From: Oxytricha trifallax
Lineage: Eukaryota > Ciliophora > Spirotrichea > Sporadotrichida > Oxytrichidae
Assembly: GCA_000711775.1 (NCBI GenBank)
Contig: ARYC01000379.1
Location: 62,001 to 126,000 of the forward strand
Length of the DNA stretch: 64,000 nucleotides
Direction of reading: 5' to 3'
Shown: positions 12,534 to 23,560 of the stretch, one piece after another
Numbering within the stretch: position 1 is the stretch's first letter
How the letters are laid out: every line of letters begins with the position of its first letter
Notes under the pieces: model-generated
What the model saw: the letters and a program-made list of their open reading frames with translations, nothing else
What the model was told of the DNA's origin: nothing
Databases searched by the model: none
Made by a program: the position numbers and the translations under genes

Positions 12534-12707
12534 ATGTACTTATCATTTATTCCTAAAATAATTCACAGAGACATTAAACCTGAAAATATATCAATTAAAT
12601 AATTAGAGTTTTTGAAAATTAAGTATAATCAAAATGAAGATGTTAATGAATACGATGATGAAGATGAGGAATTTATTTAAAATTATTAAATTAAAAATTA
12701 AAAATGA
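12534..12707 (+). CDS. Protein-kinase catalytic-loop fragment with acidic tail
   Basis: The frame MYLSFIPKIIHRDIKPENI reads through to an acidic stretch (NEYDDEDEEFI) and a TGA at 12705-12707. HRDxKPEN is the catalytic loop of Ser/Thr protein kinases, with the proton-acceptor Asp. No glycine loop, no DFG motif and no C-lobe are visible around it, and the flanks are very AT-rich, so this is only a piece of a kinase. It differs from the TBE kinase (VHRDLKPENVML...DFN), so it is not a TBE remnant. It may be one MDS of a host kinase gene or a decayed copy. The exact ends are unknown. Confidence 0.5.
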
Positions 12708-12731
12708 AATTATATATAATTAAATTAATAT

Positions 12732-14173
12732 TCAGAAATCAATCTGAATCGCTTTGGGACTCAGTCCTTGAATGTGTCTCGCTTTAAGAGCTTGAGTATC
12801 TTCTGGATTTAGACTTTCTCTTGGATTTGCTTTTTGATCTTCTGAATTTTTTGTATTTCTTGTTTTTCTTTATATGCTTTGATTTGTTTGTACTTTCTTA
12901 GGCTTCTTTACTTTAGTGTCTTTGTCAGCGTTTGGCAATAAAACTTGATTTGCAAGTGAAACGCTGTTCAAGTATAATTGAAGGTTGAAATTTAGTACTG
13001 GGTATCTTTAAACTTTTTAGCCCAATTAATAAGCTTCTTGGCAGTTTTCAAAATGTTCAAGGAATTAATCCCATTTAAGTAAAAGTGCTGCATAGTCTAT
13101 CTTTGAGGCGAAAAATCTGAGAATATTTGCAATTCTAATTTTGTTTTAATCAAAATCTTTGTAATCGTTTGCAAGTCCATAGACTTTGTGCTCTTGTCCT
13201 AAATATTGTTAAATAAATTGCAGCCTCCCAATACTTTACACTTTGTGTGCATCACTATGAAAACTATCAGGATTAAGTGAATCGATGACACATAAATTGT
13301 CATTTTTATAATAGAAATACCAGTTGCTTTTAATCTTTTTGAAGACTAGAAATGCTTGCTGAGATCTATTTAAAACTTGAATTACCAAAGGTGTCCTCAT
13401 ATAATGGTTGAGTGTTGCTATAAATCCATGTCTAAATCTGCTTTCATTCTCGAATTCATGTCTTGCGAATCTATCTAGGCAGGTTATTGTGTGATGCTTG
13501 AAATTCTTGTCTAACAATGCTCCTTAAAAGTGTTCAAATTCTACACTTTTGTTGTTAGTGTAAATATCCTCGATTATCAAAGCGTCCTCAAAATAAAGCA
13601 TTAAATGCTGCAAAATTTCTTCATTAGTTATAATGCCACGCTTTCCCATTAATTAATTGGATGCATTGAATTGCTGTGTAATAAGTAAGGGATTACTTTC
13701 GATCAAGTTTTAAATTCTGTTTTGTAGTTTAAGTGGTAATACTGAGGCTCGATCTTGTCACATCTTTGTAAAGATTCCCTTGAATTTTTGAAAGGGCGTA
13801 TTCATCACAATTTCTGGTTAAATTTGAGGGTGCAAATCTTGCTAAAATAAAGTAGATCAAAGGATTTTGAGTGATTGAGTGAATGCTTCTAGGGTCTTAG
13901 TCCTCTGCAAACTTGAATTTTTGCAAGTTAATTTCTTCAGCTTTTTTCTAGTCTGTCTTGCTTTTATTGGAAGGGCCTTATTTATTGGTGTTTGGTGGCT
14001 TTTATTGTGATCTTTAGCCTGGAGGTTTAGAGCCAGAGTTGGGATCGATTAATTAAATTAATTACTTTGATTTAAGCCATTCTGCTAAAGCATACTTTAT
14101 TGCTAAAATTTTTAGTTTTAGCTGCCAAGGACTTTAGAAATTCTGCTTTATTGCCCATTATTTTAAGAGCCAT
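12732..14173 (-). CDS. Unrecognised germline gene, about 480 codons, two frame breaks
   Basis: Read on the minus strand with TAA/TAG as Gln. It starts MALKIMGNKAEFLKSLAAK at 14173. The frame shifts near 14105, then continues through AIKYALAEWLKSKQ, a Pro/Gln/Lys-rich linker (SGSKPPGQRSQQKPPNT), NPLIYFILARFAPSN and a helical stretch. It shifts again near 13637 (LINGK / GKRGIITNEE). The rest is open to TGA at 12732-12734: YFEDALIIEDIYTNN, HEFENESRFRHGFIATLNHY, NWYFYYKNDNLCVIDSLN, and a basic C-terminus rich in Lys/Gln. A total open length over 470 codons is far beyond chance. No family was recognised. The two breaks could be small IESs, sequencing errors or mutations. Confidence 0.65.
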
Positions 14174-15116
14174 ACAAATTTTATTGTAATTAGAGGGAAT
14201 TATGAATTGCATTGGAAATATTTTCCTAGCTAAAGCAATGAGAATCTTAGTTAAATGAACTCATACTCAATTTAATTGTTTAAGAAAACGAAAATAAGAA
14301 AAGTTAAAGGTTTGTCTTGGTTTTGAAAATATAAATTATTATAATTTTTGCCTCACTTAAATAAACTCATATTTTCCTAAATATTCAAACGACTGAATAT
14401 TGAGCGATTTCAGCCAATTTTTCCACAAAATTAATTGAAAAAGGTGAATTTCGCTTATTTTCACTATTTATTTGCCAATTTTTGCTAAATGTGCAAGGTA
14501 AAATGATGAAATTTTTAGATTTTAGAATAAAAATTTTCAATATAAACATTTGAAAAAGTCACCAATTTTAGAATAACAATTTCATACTTTTTTTATTTTC
14601 TTGACTATAATTATTTCAAAAATCACTCAAACTTCCTTGCTTTAAAAAATCACTTTTTAAATTTCTTTGTACTTTACCTTACAGAGTTGAAAGCACAAAC
14701 CCTTAATTTTAATAAATCATGAGAATTATTTCTGAGAAAAATTAAGATTTGAATAATATCAAATCCATTAATTATATGATTCTATAAAATTTGGAAAATT
14801 TAGTTTGAAGTATGAATTTAGATTGAGTTCCCTTTAACCGAAATAAGCAAAATGTCATCAATGTTAGTCATAGTGCCCGAATCAATCAGCTCTTATGCAA
14901 TCTGAGAAACAGACTTGAGATTATCTATGACTTCTTAAAACTTTTCTCCAGCTAGCTGATGCAATATTATGACAATAATATAGTAGTTATGTCTCCAAGC
15001 CTCTGAATATATTGACCCCATATGGTTAGCCCCATTAATGTAGGGACATGAATTCGAGTCCGTTTAAAAAGTTTAGGTCCCTTAAATTTGTGCTCTCGAA
15101 AAGTTGCTGATTGTAC
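14174..15116. other. AT-rich spacer upstream of TBE copy 3, no gene seen
   Basis: Very AT-rich sequence holding the presumed upstream region of the minus-strand gene that starts at 14173, and the left flank of TBE copy 3. I see no reading frame or repeat that I can support. Confidence 0.5.
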
Positions 15117-15258
15117 AATCAAAACCCCAAAACCCCTTAGTGAGGTTTATAAGTGCTTTGATTTGTAGGGTATAGTTGGGGTCTTATTGGGGTTAGTAGA
15201 CAAAATGCAGGTTTTATCATAATTTAATGAATATTTAATGAATTTTAGTTTACTTAAA

Positions 15259-16701
15259 TCATACAAATTTTATCTGCTTGCCTTTATTATATATTTTGAA
15301 CCTTGATCTCTCTAGTGGGTCAAGTATGTCATCTAATGTTTACCGAGGATAGTAAGGAGCTCTCACGATTATCACCTCTACTATACTTTTAATTTCTTAG
15401 CAGACATCTTCTTACTTTATATGTTTCTGAGCCAAACTTATTGATTACTTTTCATGCTTTGTACCAAAGTAAGACATACATTCCATGTCACTTTCTAATA
15501 TTATTGCTGCTACTGCCCAAACATCCCATTAAACAGAACCATTAGTCCACTTCTCTCTTATTGAAAAGTAACCTGGAGTACCAAGTACCTGTGCTAAAGT
15601 GACAATCTCCTATCTTAAAGCTCTATTGAAATCGATAACCACTACTTCTAAAGGGCAGAGATTTAGCATAACGTTTTCAGGCTTCAAATCTCTATGAACA
15701 TATCCAAGTTAATGCAACTCCTTAACACCCTGAATCATATCTGAGAGTATATCGTTTAAATCATCAGGGTATCTATTGTGATATAGGTAGTCTCTCAGAG
15801 TCATCTCAAACTTCTTTAGCCTTAATGCGATGAAACCATAACTTAAAATAACACCATTTAGCTTAAGCAAATTCTTGCAGTCTTTTCTTTAGGCCTCTCT
15901 AAGTACCATCTATTCATTAGCAAACTCGTTCTAATACTGTTGGTTCTTAAAAAGATAACTCAATGGATACACCTTGTATGCATACTCATCAACTACTATG
16001 AGCTTTGCTTTTGCAGGACGTTTATATTCAAATAGTTTTAAATACAAGAGCTGAGATCAACTGCATTTAATGCAGGTATTCATAGCCTTCGCTTAGAAGC
16101 ATGCTAAAATTGTATTACCTGCTGGCTGGCTCATCGATTCATATCGCTTCTGTCTCTTGAGTCTCTCTTGCTGCTCTCTTATGACTCAAGAGTATTAGAT
16201 TTTCTTTTAGCTGGCACTAGTTTTTTAGTCTCTTAATCTTCAACCAAGAACTCACTGAGGTGATGCTTTTGCATATGCCTTTTAACTTTAGCTGAGTGAG
16301 TATATGATTTCATGCATGTCGTACACTAATACCTACCATCAACCTTTTCATGCTTGAAATAGATCTTGGCTTGCCAGAGTGTACCTCTTTAAGGTGTCTC
16401 TTCAAGCTTTGTTCAGTTGAGAAATGATTCTAGCAGTCTTAACATTAATATGTTTTGATCTTTTCGATTAGTTGCTGTTCTTTTAGCTCCTCAACATAAT
16501 AAATTTAAGTTTAAACCCCTATCTCTGCACTCTCCCTCTGGTTAAATACTTCTATGATAAAAACCTCTGCTTCAAATTCAAGAGCTCTTAGCTCTACCTC
16601 CCTCTCAACATAAATGATTTCAGGCTTTTTAGTGGAGCCAAGTTGAGCATTGATTGACCTGCTCCTAAAAGAGCCGCTCTACGATTTAAGTTGACCGCCA
16701 T
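15259..16701 (-). pseudogene. TBE zinc finger/kinase-like gene (copy 3), frameshifted near the start
   Basis: Starts MAVNLNRRAALLGAGQSM at 16701. A T is missing in AACTTGGC compared with AACTTTGGC of copy 4, which shifts the frame after about 20 codons. Downstream the reading frame resumes with VEREVELRALEFEAEVFI and two C2H2 fingers. It then has the kinase-like part: VHRDLKPENVMLNLCPLEVVVIDFN by homology, with a change to INLDMFIE-type variation around the catalytic loop that I could not fully resolve. DFN replaces DFG, as in the other copies. The stop is TGA at 15259-15261, inside the element next to its inverted repeat. It is transcribed divergently from the 22-kDa gene across a GGTACC-rich, strongly repetitive intergenic region (16760-17100). 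Confidence 0.85.
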
Positions 16702-17264
16702 GTTTAAATTCAAATTTAAATTTCTATTATAAATAAGCAAAAACCTCACTCGTCATACTAACTTTGTATAGGAGCTGGCACTGCAACAACAATGGTTGAT
16801 TCTTAGGTGTTAGACATCATTTTTATACTTAGTTTATAACTATAAATTTTCTAATTTTATGCTTAATATTTTTAATTTTGGTACCAACTGAGAATAAATT
16901 CAGGTTGGTACTGGTACCAATTAGGTTTTGAACCATTTTGGAACTTTTCCATTAAAACCTCATTAGTTTAAAACTAGGTACTAATTAAGTTTTGGTACTA
17001 TTAAATTGGTACCAATAAATTAAACGAATTTAGTACCAGTACTAATTAAATTTAAACAAATTTAGTACTAATTTAATGGAACTAAATTGATAAAAATGGA
17101 GCTCCATCACTGCAGTTTGTTACAGCTTCTGCAAACTTTCTCCACGTATCTTGCAGGGTTGACCTCCTATAAGATGCCCATATTTAATAGTAAGATTTTA
17201 AACAATAGGATCCAGAAGTCTATAAGTTATAATTTGAAATTCATTAATAGGAAGAGGAACAAAG

Positions 17265-18052
17265 ATGGAATCACACAATGATCAAATGAAAAGAGTCGAG
17301 GCTCAAGAAATGATATCAAGATTCAGAAGTAAGGAAGATCTCTATCGATACCTAACTTTACATGGTAAGATAACTTGATGACTATTAACATATTAAACAG
17401 TTGGTTTATTCCTTCCAACGATGGAAGGTACCAAAATTTCATTCTTGAAAGCAATACTTTGTGAGGAGAAGAAAGCTTTTAAAAATAAAGAGATTAAACT
17501 AATCGAAATTCCCAACTACCCCGACATTTCAGTCACTAATCTTTATGAGGATGCCATGTAAGATGAGGAAGTGGCAGTTTACCTTCACCAAGAAACAACT
17601 CTCTAATAAACTCCCAGAGAGGAACTACTTCTTTGGTGTTCTTGGTACAATAAAAGAGGATTATCTCAGAGAAATTATTGAAGAAGCACATAAGAAACGA
17701 TATTCTATTTCTCCTGAAGACTAGAAGAAGCAAGGCATACTAATAAGCTCAGCTTGGCTAGAGGAACTTAAGAAGCATCCTTATCTTTCAAGTAAGCTTT
17801 GACATACAACTTTGAAGGAAAATCTGGCACTGGTATATATCTTATGAAAGAGCATGCTAAGGTTCATAGAGAGAGAAATCACAGAAAATTCATGAAGTGA
17901 GCAAGAGACTTTATAAAGATATTTAAAAGCCAGATGAAATGAACATAGATGCAGGAGCTGGCACAAAAAGAAGAAACATCGGCCCAAGCAAGCCATAAGA
18001 AGAGGAGAAGAAAGAGAAGCCAAACCCATTTATGAGCCAGTTTAATATGTGA
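17265..18052 (+). pseudogene. TBE 22-kDa protein gene (copy 3) with two short introns and one frameshift
   Basis: Starts MESHNDQMKRVEAQEMISRF. Intron 1 is 17365-17400 (36 nt, GTAAGA...ACAG), splicing ...LTLHV onto GLFLPTMEGTKISFLKAIL. Intron 2 is 17792-17817 (26 nt, GTAAGC...GAAG), joining ...LSR to KSGTGIYLMKEHAK. Between them two bases are missing near 17585 (TACCTTCACCAAG against CTTCCTACCAAG elsewhere), so this copy is frameshifted inside exon 2. The C-terminus MNIDAGAGTKR and the final TGA (18050-18052) are conserved. The product is predicted to be a small basic protein of unknown activity encoded only by TBEs. Confidence 0.84.
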
Positions 18053-18058
18053 ATATAT

Positions 18059-19123
18059 TCATTCGTTTAAATCTAAAACTTATTTATAAACATTCATTCT
18101 TCCCTCTCTCGCACAAATTGTTGTCTTATCTACGCTCACTCTCTTACAGCTGCTTTGAATCAAGTCTACTGTATCGATGGGCAAGTCATGCATAAGATGA
18201 TACAGCAGAAGCTTCTTGTAGTGAGTCTTTATTTAACTCCAGTAGAATTCTATTCCATTAAATTAAGGGCTGTAAGGAACGTTGTATACAGGAGTTATGT
18301 TTAACTCTTCATAAGCTTTCTTAGACTCCTTAGTCTTATGAACTGATAGGTTATCAACAAACAGGATGATCTCTTGGTTGCTATACTTCTCTCTGAGCTT
18401 ATGTAGGAACTCTATATACTACTCTCGCTTAATAGAGCGAGGGTGAATCACATAACTCTCTAAGCCTGAATCTTCACTTATACCGGCTAAAATTGCATGA
18501 GTGACTACCTTTACCTTTTAGTCATAAACTTCTATGTTATCATACTTCTTGTACCATAACTTATTAATAAAAGTGTTGAACGTAAACACAGCTTCATCTG
18601 CATGTATGAACTTGATGTTATTATCAATAGCTCTCTGCATTTAATCATATATATAGTTTAAATTATTGCTATAAAATGGCACTGTAAAATCAATCACTCT
18701 CTTAACTCTGTTGACAGTCTTGAAAGTAATACCATTTCGTCTATAAATATTGGCTATAGTCTAAAGAGAGATACGCATGTCTGGAAACTTGCGATGAAAC
18801 ATGACAGCTCGTTAGTCAAGAGGAAAGTGAGCCCAATACTTTAATGTCTTAAAGTCACAGAGATAGTCAATATGGACCTGTGAGAACTTTTATTTTCTTG
18901 CAGGATGTTTTCAAGAGCCTGAGTTATAATGTTAAACAGCTAACAAGCAATGATACCTAACAGTTGAAGCACTCTTGTGTAGCAGTCTTGCGATGGCTGT
19001 ATAATTCAACACTGGTTTGACTTAGTCTATATTAATACTTGTACCATACCTAAGCTTAAGCAGTAAATCTAAATATTACTCATCATAAATAGACCCTAAA
19101 TTTCGCTAATTTCTATTTCTCAT
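18059..19123 (-). pseudogene. TBE 42-kDa DDE transposase (copy 3) with an in-frame TGA
   Basis: Starts MRNRNQRNLGSIYDEQYLDL at 19123 and is open in the TGA-only code to 18059-18061, apart from TGA at codon 71 (complement at 18911-18913). The N-terminal part holds a helix-turn-helix-like segment (NYTAIARLLHKSASTVRYHC). The catalytic residues lie in KFIHADEAVF, LFVDNLSVHKTKE and PYSPQFNGIEFYW (DD34E). The length of 354 codons matches the known 42-kDa protein. The TGA is shared with copies 1 and 4 and therefore predates their spread, or is tolerated. Apart from it I saw no frame break in this copy. Confidence 0.88.
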
Positions 19124-19387
19124 TTTGAAAATTGGCCTAATTTCTCTACTAACCCAATAAGACCCCAACTATACCCTACAAATCAAAGCACTTATAAACC
19201 TCACTAAGGGGTTTTGGGGTTTTGATTGTGGCCTTGTTGACATTTCTATTGTTCGTAAAATTGTATTTAATTTGAAACGTCTAGATTTTTTGTGAAATTT
19301 GCTATTAATTTTTTATAATATTATGAATAAATTCATTGTCAGTTTCAGAATATAGTATTAAAGTTATTTTCAAGAATTTTTTTCTGA

Positions 19388-20296
19388 AACAATTTTATAT
19401 AGTTGCTATGGATTTATCTTTTTGTTGATCCTTAGAGTTCTAATGGAAATAATATTTAGCTCTTCGACCCTGACCAGACTCCAACAGCTAACAGCTTTGC
19501 AAGAATAATTTAGTTCAGTAAGATGCTAAATCTTAACAATTCTTTTAAACATGGCAAAACTCTGATTGTCTTTGATTATTAGACCCATCATTTTGAATTA
19601 GATTTTAATTAAAAATTTATGTAAATAAATTCAATCGAAAGTTTTTAGTAATTTCTATTTTTTAAAATTATTTAATCTATATAGTAGAGATCATTTAAAT
19701 ATATGTTTGGTAAATTTATAATGAAGTATGAAATGTCAGGCTTTAAGTAAGAATCAATGACTTATTTATTTAAATAAATCGCTAGTATTTATCAAATCGT
19801 TTAAAAGGAAGAAGAATACATTTAGATACTAGTTACAAATGAAAAACTCTTAGTGAATAACCAAACAAATAAAGATATACAATCTATCTTCACCTTAATT
19901 TAATGTGGTAATTACTTGAATCATTTTAGTCTAAATATTAAAAAGCAGTTTAAGTCTATCTTCTTTATTTTTGTTTGTTTCTATAATAATAGTATATTTC
20001 CAAGTTATTTATTACTGAAATAATCTTATATTTTAAAATAAAGCAGATAAATCTTGTCGTAATTTTCAATAAGATAATTTATTGTATTTTATAAAACCTC
20101 AAAATCTTCTTTGCCTAAAACAATAAAGAAATCAAACAAAGAATTGCTTTAAATTTGTTATGTTAATTTTGATTTATGTATAATAGAGTAAGAATACAAT
20201 GTAGCTATTAATTAATATTATGGTATCTACATAATTCCGATTCAAGACAATCTGGTAACTACTAAAATGCAATATTAATAATGTGCATACTTTTGA
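19388..20296 (+). CDS. Unrecognised long ORF, about 300 codons in the TGA-only code
   Basis: Just downstream of TBE copy 3 a frame stays free of TGA for 303 codons. Its first part looks protein-like: QLFDPDQTPTANSFARIIQ, KHGKTLIVFDYQTHHFELDF, then KYMFGKFIMKYEMSGFKQE. Later parts are Ile/Phe/Tyr/Gln-rich and closer to what AT-rich random sequence would give. The first internal Met is at 19523. No family was recognised, and no intron, promoter or repeat was identified. At this base composition a run of 300 codons without TGA is uncommon but not impossible, so this is offered as a candidate gene or MDS. Confidence 0.35.
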
Positions 20297-21620
20297 ATAA
20301 ATTATTAACTGAAATTCATACAAACTTCATAAACCTATTACTGAATTTGACTTTAGCACTTTTATCCTTCAATAAAATATTTTGAAGACTTTCGTAATAA
20401 CCTTTTGGTGACTATTCCTCATTCTGCTAATGTTCTGAGCCAACCTATTGAAGAAGCGGTCTGGTGAATCTATTAATCTTAAAATGAGGCTGTTTGAATC
20501 TTCAATAAAAAGTATAGATGGAAAAAGTAATTTTAATCACCAAGCTAAGCAAACAATTTTTGTGCTTTTAGCATTTGATTATAGAGTATTAAATAGTTTA
20601 AAATAATAAATATAAGTTTTTATAGAGTACATAAAATGACTTTACTTTTAATAGGTTTCATTCCTTTGACTTAAAAACTTTTTAATTCGAATAATTTTTT
20701 CCTGTCTGAACTACAAATGTATGGCATATCAATATTTTGCAGACTCTTAATTTTAAAATAATGATTAAAATCTTATTTTTACATTAATGGAAATGATTAA
20801 TCATTTTAACTTATATCCTTCTTATTAGATTATATTTTGTAAAACTTCTTCACAATATAATCAAATCGATGTATTCTGATATTAAATATTATTATGTTCA
20901 TAATAATAAATTTAAAATCATGCATCTTTATGTCATTAATTGAATATACCAATAATTATGATTGAAATACTTAATTATTTTAATTAAACAATAATATATT
21001 TATTTAATAAAGTAGATAATAAGATTATATTTTAACATCATTAAGTGTATAAATAGATTATTCGTATAATTCAATAAATACTTTACAAATAATAATAATT
21101 CAGGCTATTTGCAGAACAACAACTTTTCTGAAATAATTATTCTACGACACATCTAATGATATTAGTAAATAAAAACAAATAAAATATTGAGTGAAAAATC
21201 AATTATTAAATATATAAATTAAATCTAAAAATGATAGATAATAATTTAAACCCTAAAATAGCTTAAAACTTCTGCTTTACGAATATAAAAAGTATTATAA
21301 TAGCGTAAGTTAAAAGGTATAATTGTAAATACATATTGCAGTTTAAAAATAAAAGCAAGGAAATAATATATAAGATTATAATGATCACCAAGAAACTAAT
21401 GAAGAAAAAAATCAATAAGTAACCAAATATATATAAATATGTATATATATTGTGATTGTTTGATATGTATAACTTAAAAGAATGATTAAATATATAAAAG
21501 AAAACTGAACTATAATTAAAATTTATCTAAGTATTGATGTGGTTTGTAATAAATATCAGATAAACTTTTTATACTAACATTAAAATCAAGATTTAATAGG
21601 AATATAAATATAGTAATTTT
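20297..21620. other. AT-rich spacer, no gene seen
   Basis: Extremely AT-rich DNA between the candidate ORF and the inverted-repeat element. I see no feature I can support. Confidence 0.45.
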
Positions 21621-23405
21621 ATACTATTCCAATATTAGATTTGAATATTAATTTTTAATTAGAAATTGATTAATTACAACCTAAATATGGAGTAAGTTAA
21701 CCTAATAAATATGAATTTTAAACATCAGTCTTTCTAATATTTCTTAAAAGTCTTATTTTTAATTTAAATTATATTTTTGTCATTAAAATCCTACTTCTTC
21801 AACCACATCTTCAACCACATCTTCAACTACATCTACTGTAAACCTAAACCCCAAAAATTTTTAAAAATGAGAAAAGCAAAAACCTAACTGCCACTATTTT
21901 GGCAATACTACAGTTCGAGCTTGAAATCAAAATTCCTAAACAAATGTGTGTTAGTAATATTAGGTTAAAATATATAAGGAGATAATATTAGAAGAGTAAT
22001 TAAGCAATCCAAGATGTATCTGTATATACAAAAAAATATATAAAAAAATAATATATTTTAATAATTTGTCTAGAAATGACAAGAAAAAAGTAATTATTGT
22101 AATTATAATTTAAAATAAAATTTAAATTACAAAATATATAAAAATTGAAATTTGTTATAATAAGAGAAAATTTTATAAATTAAATGAGTAGTCTAAGGCT
22201 CCAAGGAATGATTAGAAAAATAGAGGGATATTTGAGATCCTATATCTAAAAAGAAAAATTTCTCTTATAGTAGTAAATGAGTAATCTCAAATTAAATTTA
22301 GCATATTCACTATTTAATACTAAAATCTAACCTTCAATATTAGTCGTGACGAAGACGTATCTGAAGTTATTTGACGTGGCAATCAATGACGTGAAAAGAT
22401 GTGAAATATATAAACTTCGAATAAACACCTCACCTCCATTAAATTCTCTCTGTTTCCGAGATGCATCCGAGATAAGAGCCAAGTATCAAGCAACTTGGAG
22501 TATCCCCCGCAGAGCTCTCAGAGATCAGCGTCCTGTAAACAATAAAAGGGAGGGTGGTGAAAATTCTTACCAGGTTCCAACACTGCTGAGATAGTAGTTT
22601 CTGTCCTTTCGCTGTGGTAGCCTCATAACCCTACTAGGCGTAGAATGAAATCATTATCGTTGGCTTCTATGGTTCTCATAGGTTTTACTTATGAAGGCCT
22701 AGCACCACCTTCATCATGCTCCATATTATCTCTAGGAAACTGAACTCATGTCAGGTAACTCATCTAATGCAGGGAAATCATTAGAGTGCAACCAACTCGA
22801 GGAGTTTGAAAGATGACAGATTGAACCCGCCGACTGGTTCCGAATGCGGTGAACCAGGCAACCTCCTGAATACTTTCGGCAAACTGTAATATAGTAGAAA
22901 GCTCTAATAAATGTCCTGAGTGAAATTGGTACCACAACAGAAATTAACTTTCTAATTTAATAAAATTACTCATGATATTTAATTCGCTTAAAAACTGTTA
23001 AAATAAAGTGATTTTAAATATTTTAAAAATATTCATCAACTTTATAAAATATTATATTTTTATTATTACTGACACAGAATCTTTTAGGGGAAAAAAATTT
23101 CAAGCTAAATTTACAGTATTGCCAAAATAATGGCAGTTAGGTTTTTACTGTTCACAATTTCAAAAACTTTTGGGGTTTAGGTACAGTATAGAAGTTGTTG
23201 ATGAGGTTGTCGATGAAGTCGTAGATGATGAAATAGTTTAAAAAATATCAAAAATTTCAAAAGTATAAATGAACAAGAAAGATGGGCAAACAAAACTGAT
23301 GTCTAAAATTCATATTTAAAGTGATAACTTACTCCATATTTAGAGTGATATAAATCAAATTATGATTAAAAATTAATATTCAAATCTAATATTGTAATAA
23401 TTTTA
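21621..23405. mobile_element. Element with about 315-bp terminal inverted repeats and a GC-richer core
   Basis: The left arm (21621-21935) and right arm (23085-23400) are inverted copies of each other. Matching blocks include AATATTAGATTTGAATATTA, AAATATGGAGTAAGTTA, CCTAAACCCCAAAA, and AAAAACCTAACTGCCA next to ATTTTGGCAATACT. Each arm also carries an imperfect run related to TCTTCAACCACA. The arms are AT-rich, while the enclosed core (22331-22935) has clearly higher GC. This layout fits a DNA transposon or non-autonomous derivative. No transposase was recognised in the core, and no target duplication could be fixed because the outer ends are eroded. The CCCCAAAA in the arms recalls the telomeric repeat, but the element is not a TBE. 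Confidence 0.7.
22331..22935. other. GC-richer core of the inverted-repeat element, content unknown
   Basis: About 600 bp of distinctly higher GC bounded by AT-rich DNA. On the plus strand 22346-22594 reads MTKTYLKLFDVAINDVKRCE and on through a Gln (TAG) for another ~17 codons to TGA. On the minus strand 22732-22935 is open. Neither looks like a known protein. Several local inverted repeats (for example CTGGTTC...GAACCAG near 22833-22856) hint at RNA structure. It could be a transposon payload, a structured RNA or MDS material, and the sequence alone does not decide. Confidence 0.4.
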
Positions 23406-23545
23406 CTTTATGGTTGCGACAAGTTTTTCCACTCGAATCTTGTAAACTCTATTCTGAGTATTTTGAGGACTCTGGTTAACACAAAATTATAATTTTATTT
23501 GTTTAATTTTTATATTATCCTTTTTAATAGATAAATATCTTCCTC
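23404..23545 (+). repeat. Dispersed repeat, second copy at 62421-62552
   Basis: The stretch beginning GGTTGCGACAAGTTTTTCC and continuing through CTCGAATCTTGTAAA to TTTTAATAGATAAATAT closely matches 62421-62552 in the same orientation. It abuts the right end of the inverted-repeat element here but not at 62 kb, so it is an independent repeat. Confidence 0.8.
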
Positions 23546-23560
23546 TAATAGTTTGAATTA

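Larger units (their letters stand above)
15120..19224 (-). mobile_element. Complete TBE transposon copy 3, 4105 bp
   Basis: Left end CAAAACCCCAAAACCCC at 15120, right end GGGGTTTTGGGGTTTTG at 19224, with terminal inverted repeats of about 80 bp (TTAGTGAGGTTTATAAGTGC next to the telomere-like part). The gene order is kinase (-), 22-kDa (+), transposase (-), so it is inverted relative to copy 1. The flanks are AAT on the left (15117-15119) and ATT on the right (19225-19227). Both fit ANT, but they are not identical, unlike copies 2 and 4. The right repeat lacks one C (AACCCAATAAG against AACCCCAATAAG). Confidence 0.96.

Noticed and set aside
17781..18029. 82-residue ORF on the minus strand inside the 22-kDa gene
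   Set aside because: Antisense shadow. The plus strand is conserved at protein level among TBE copies.
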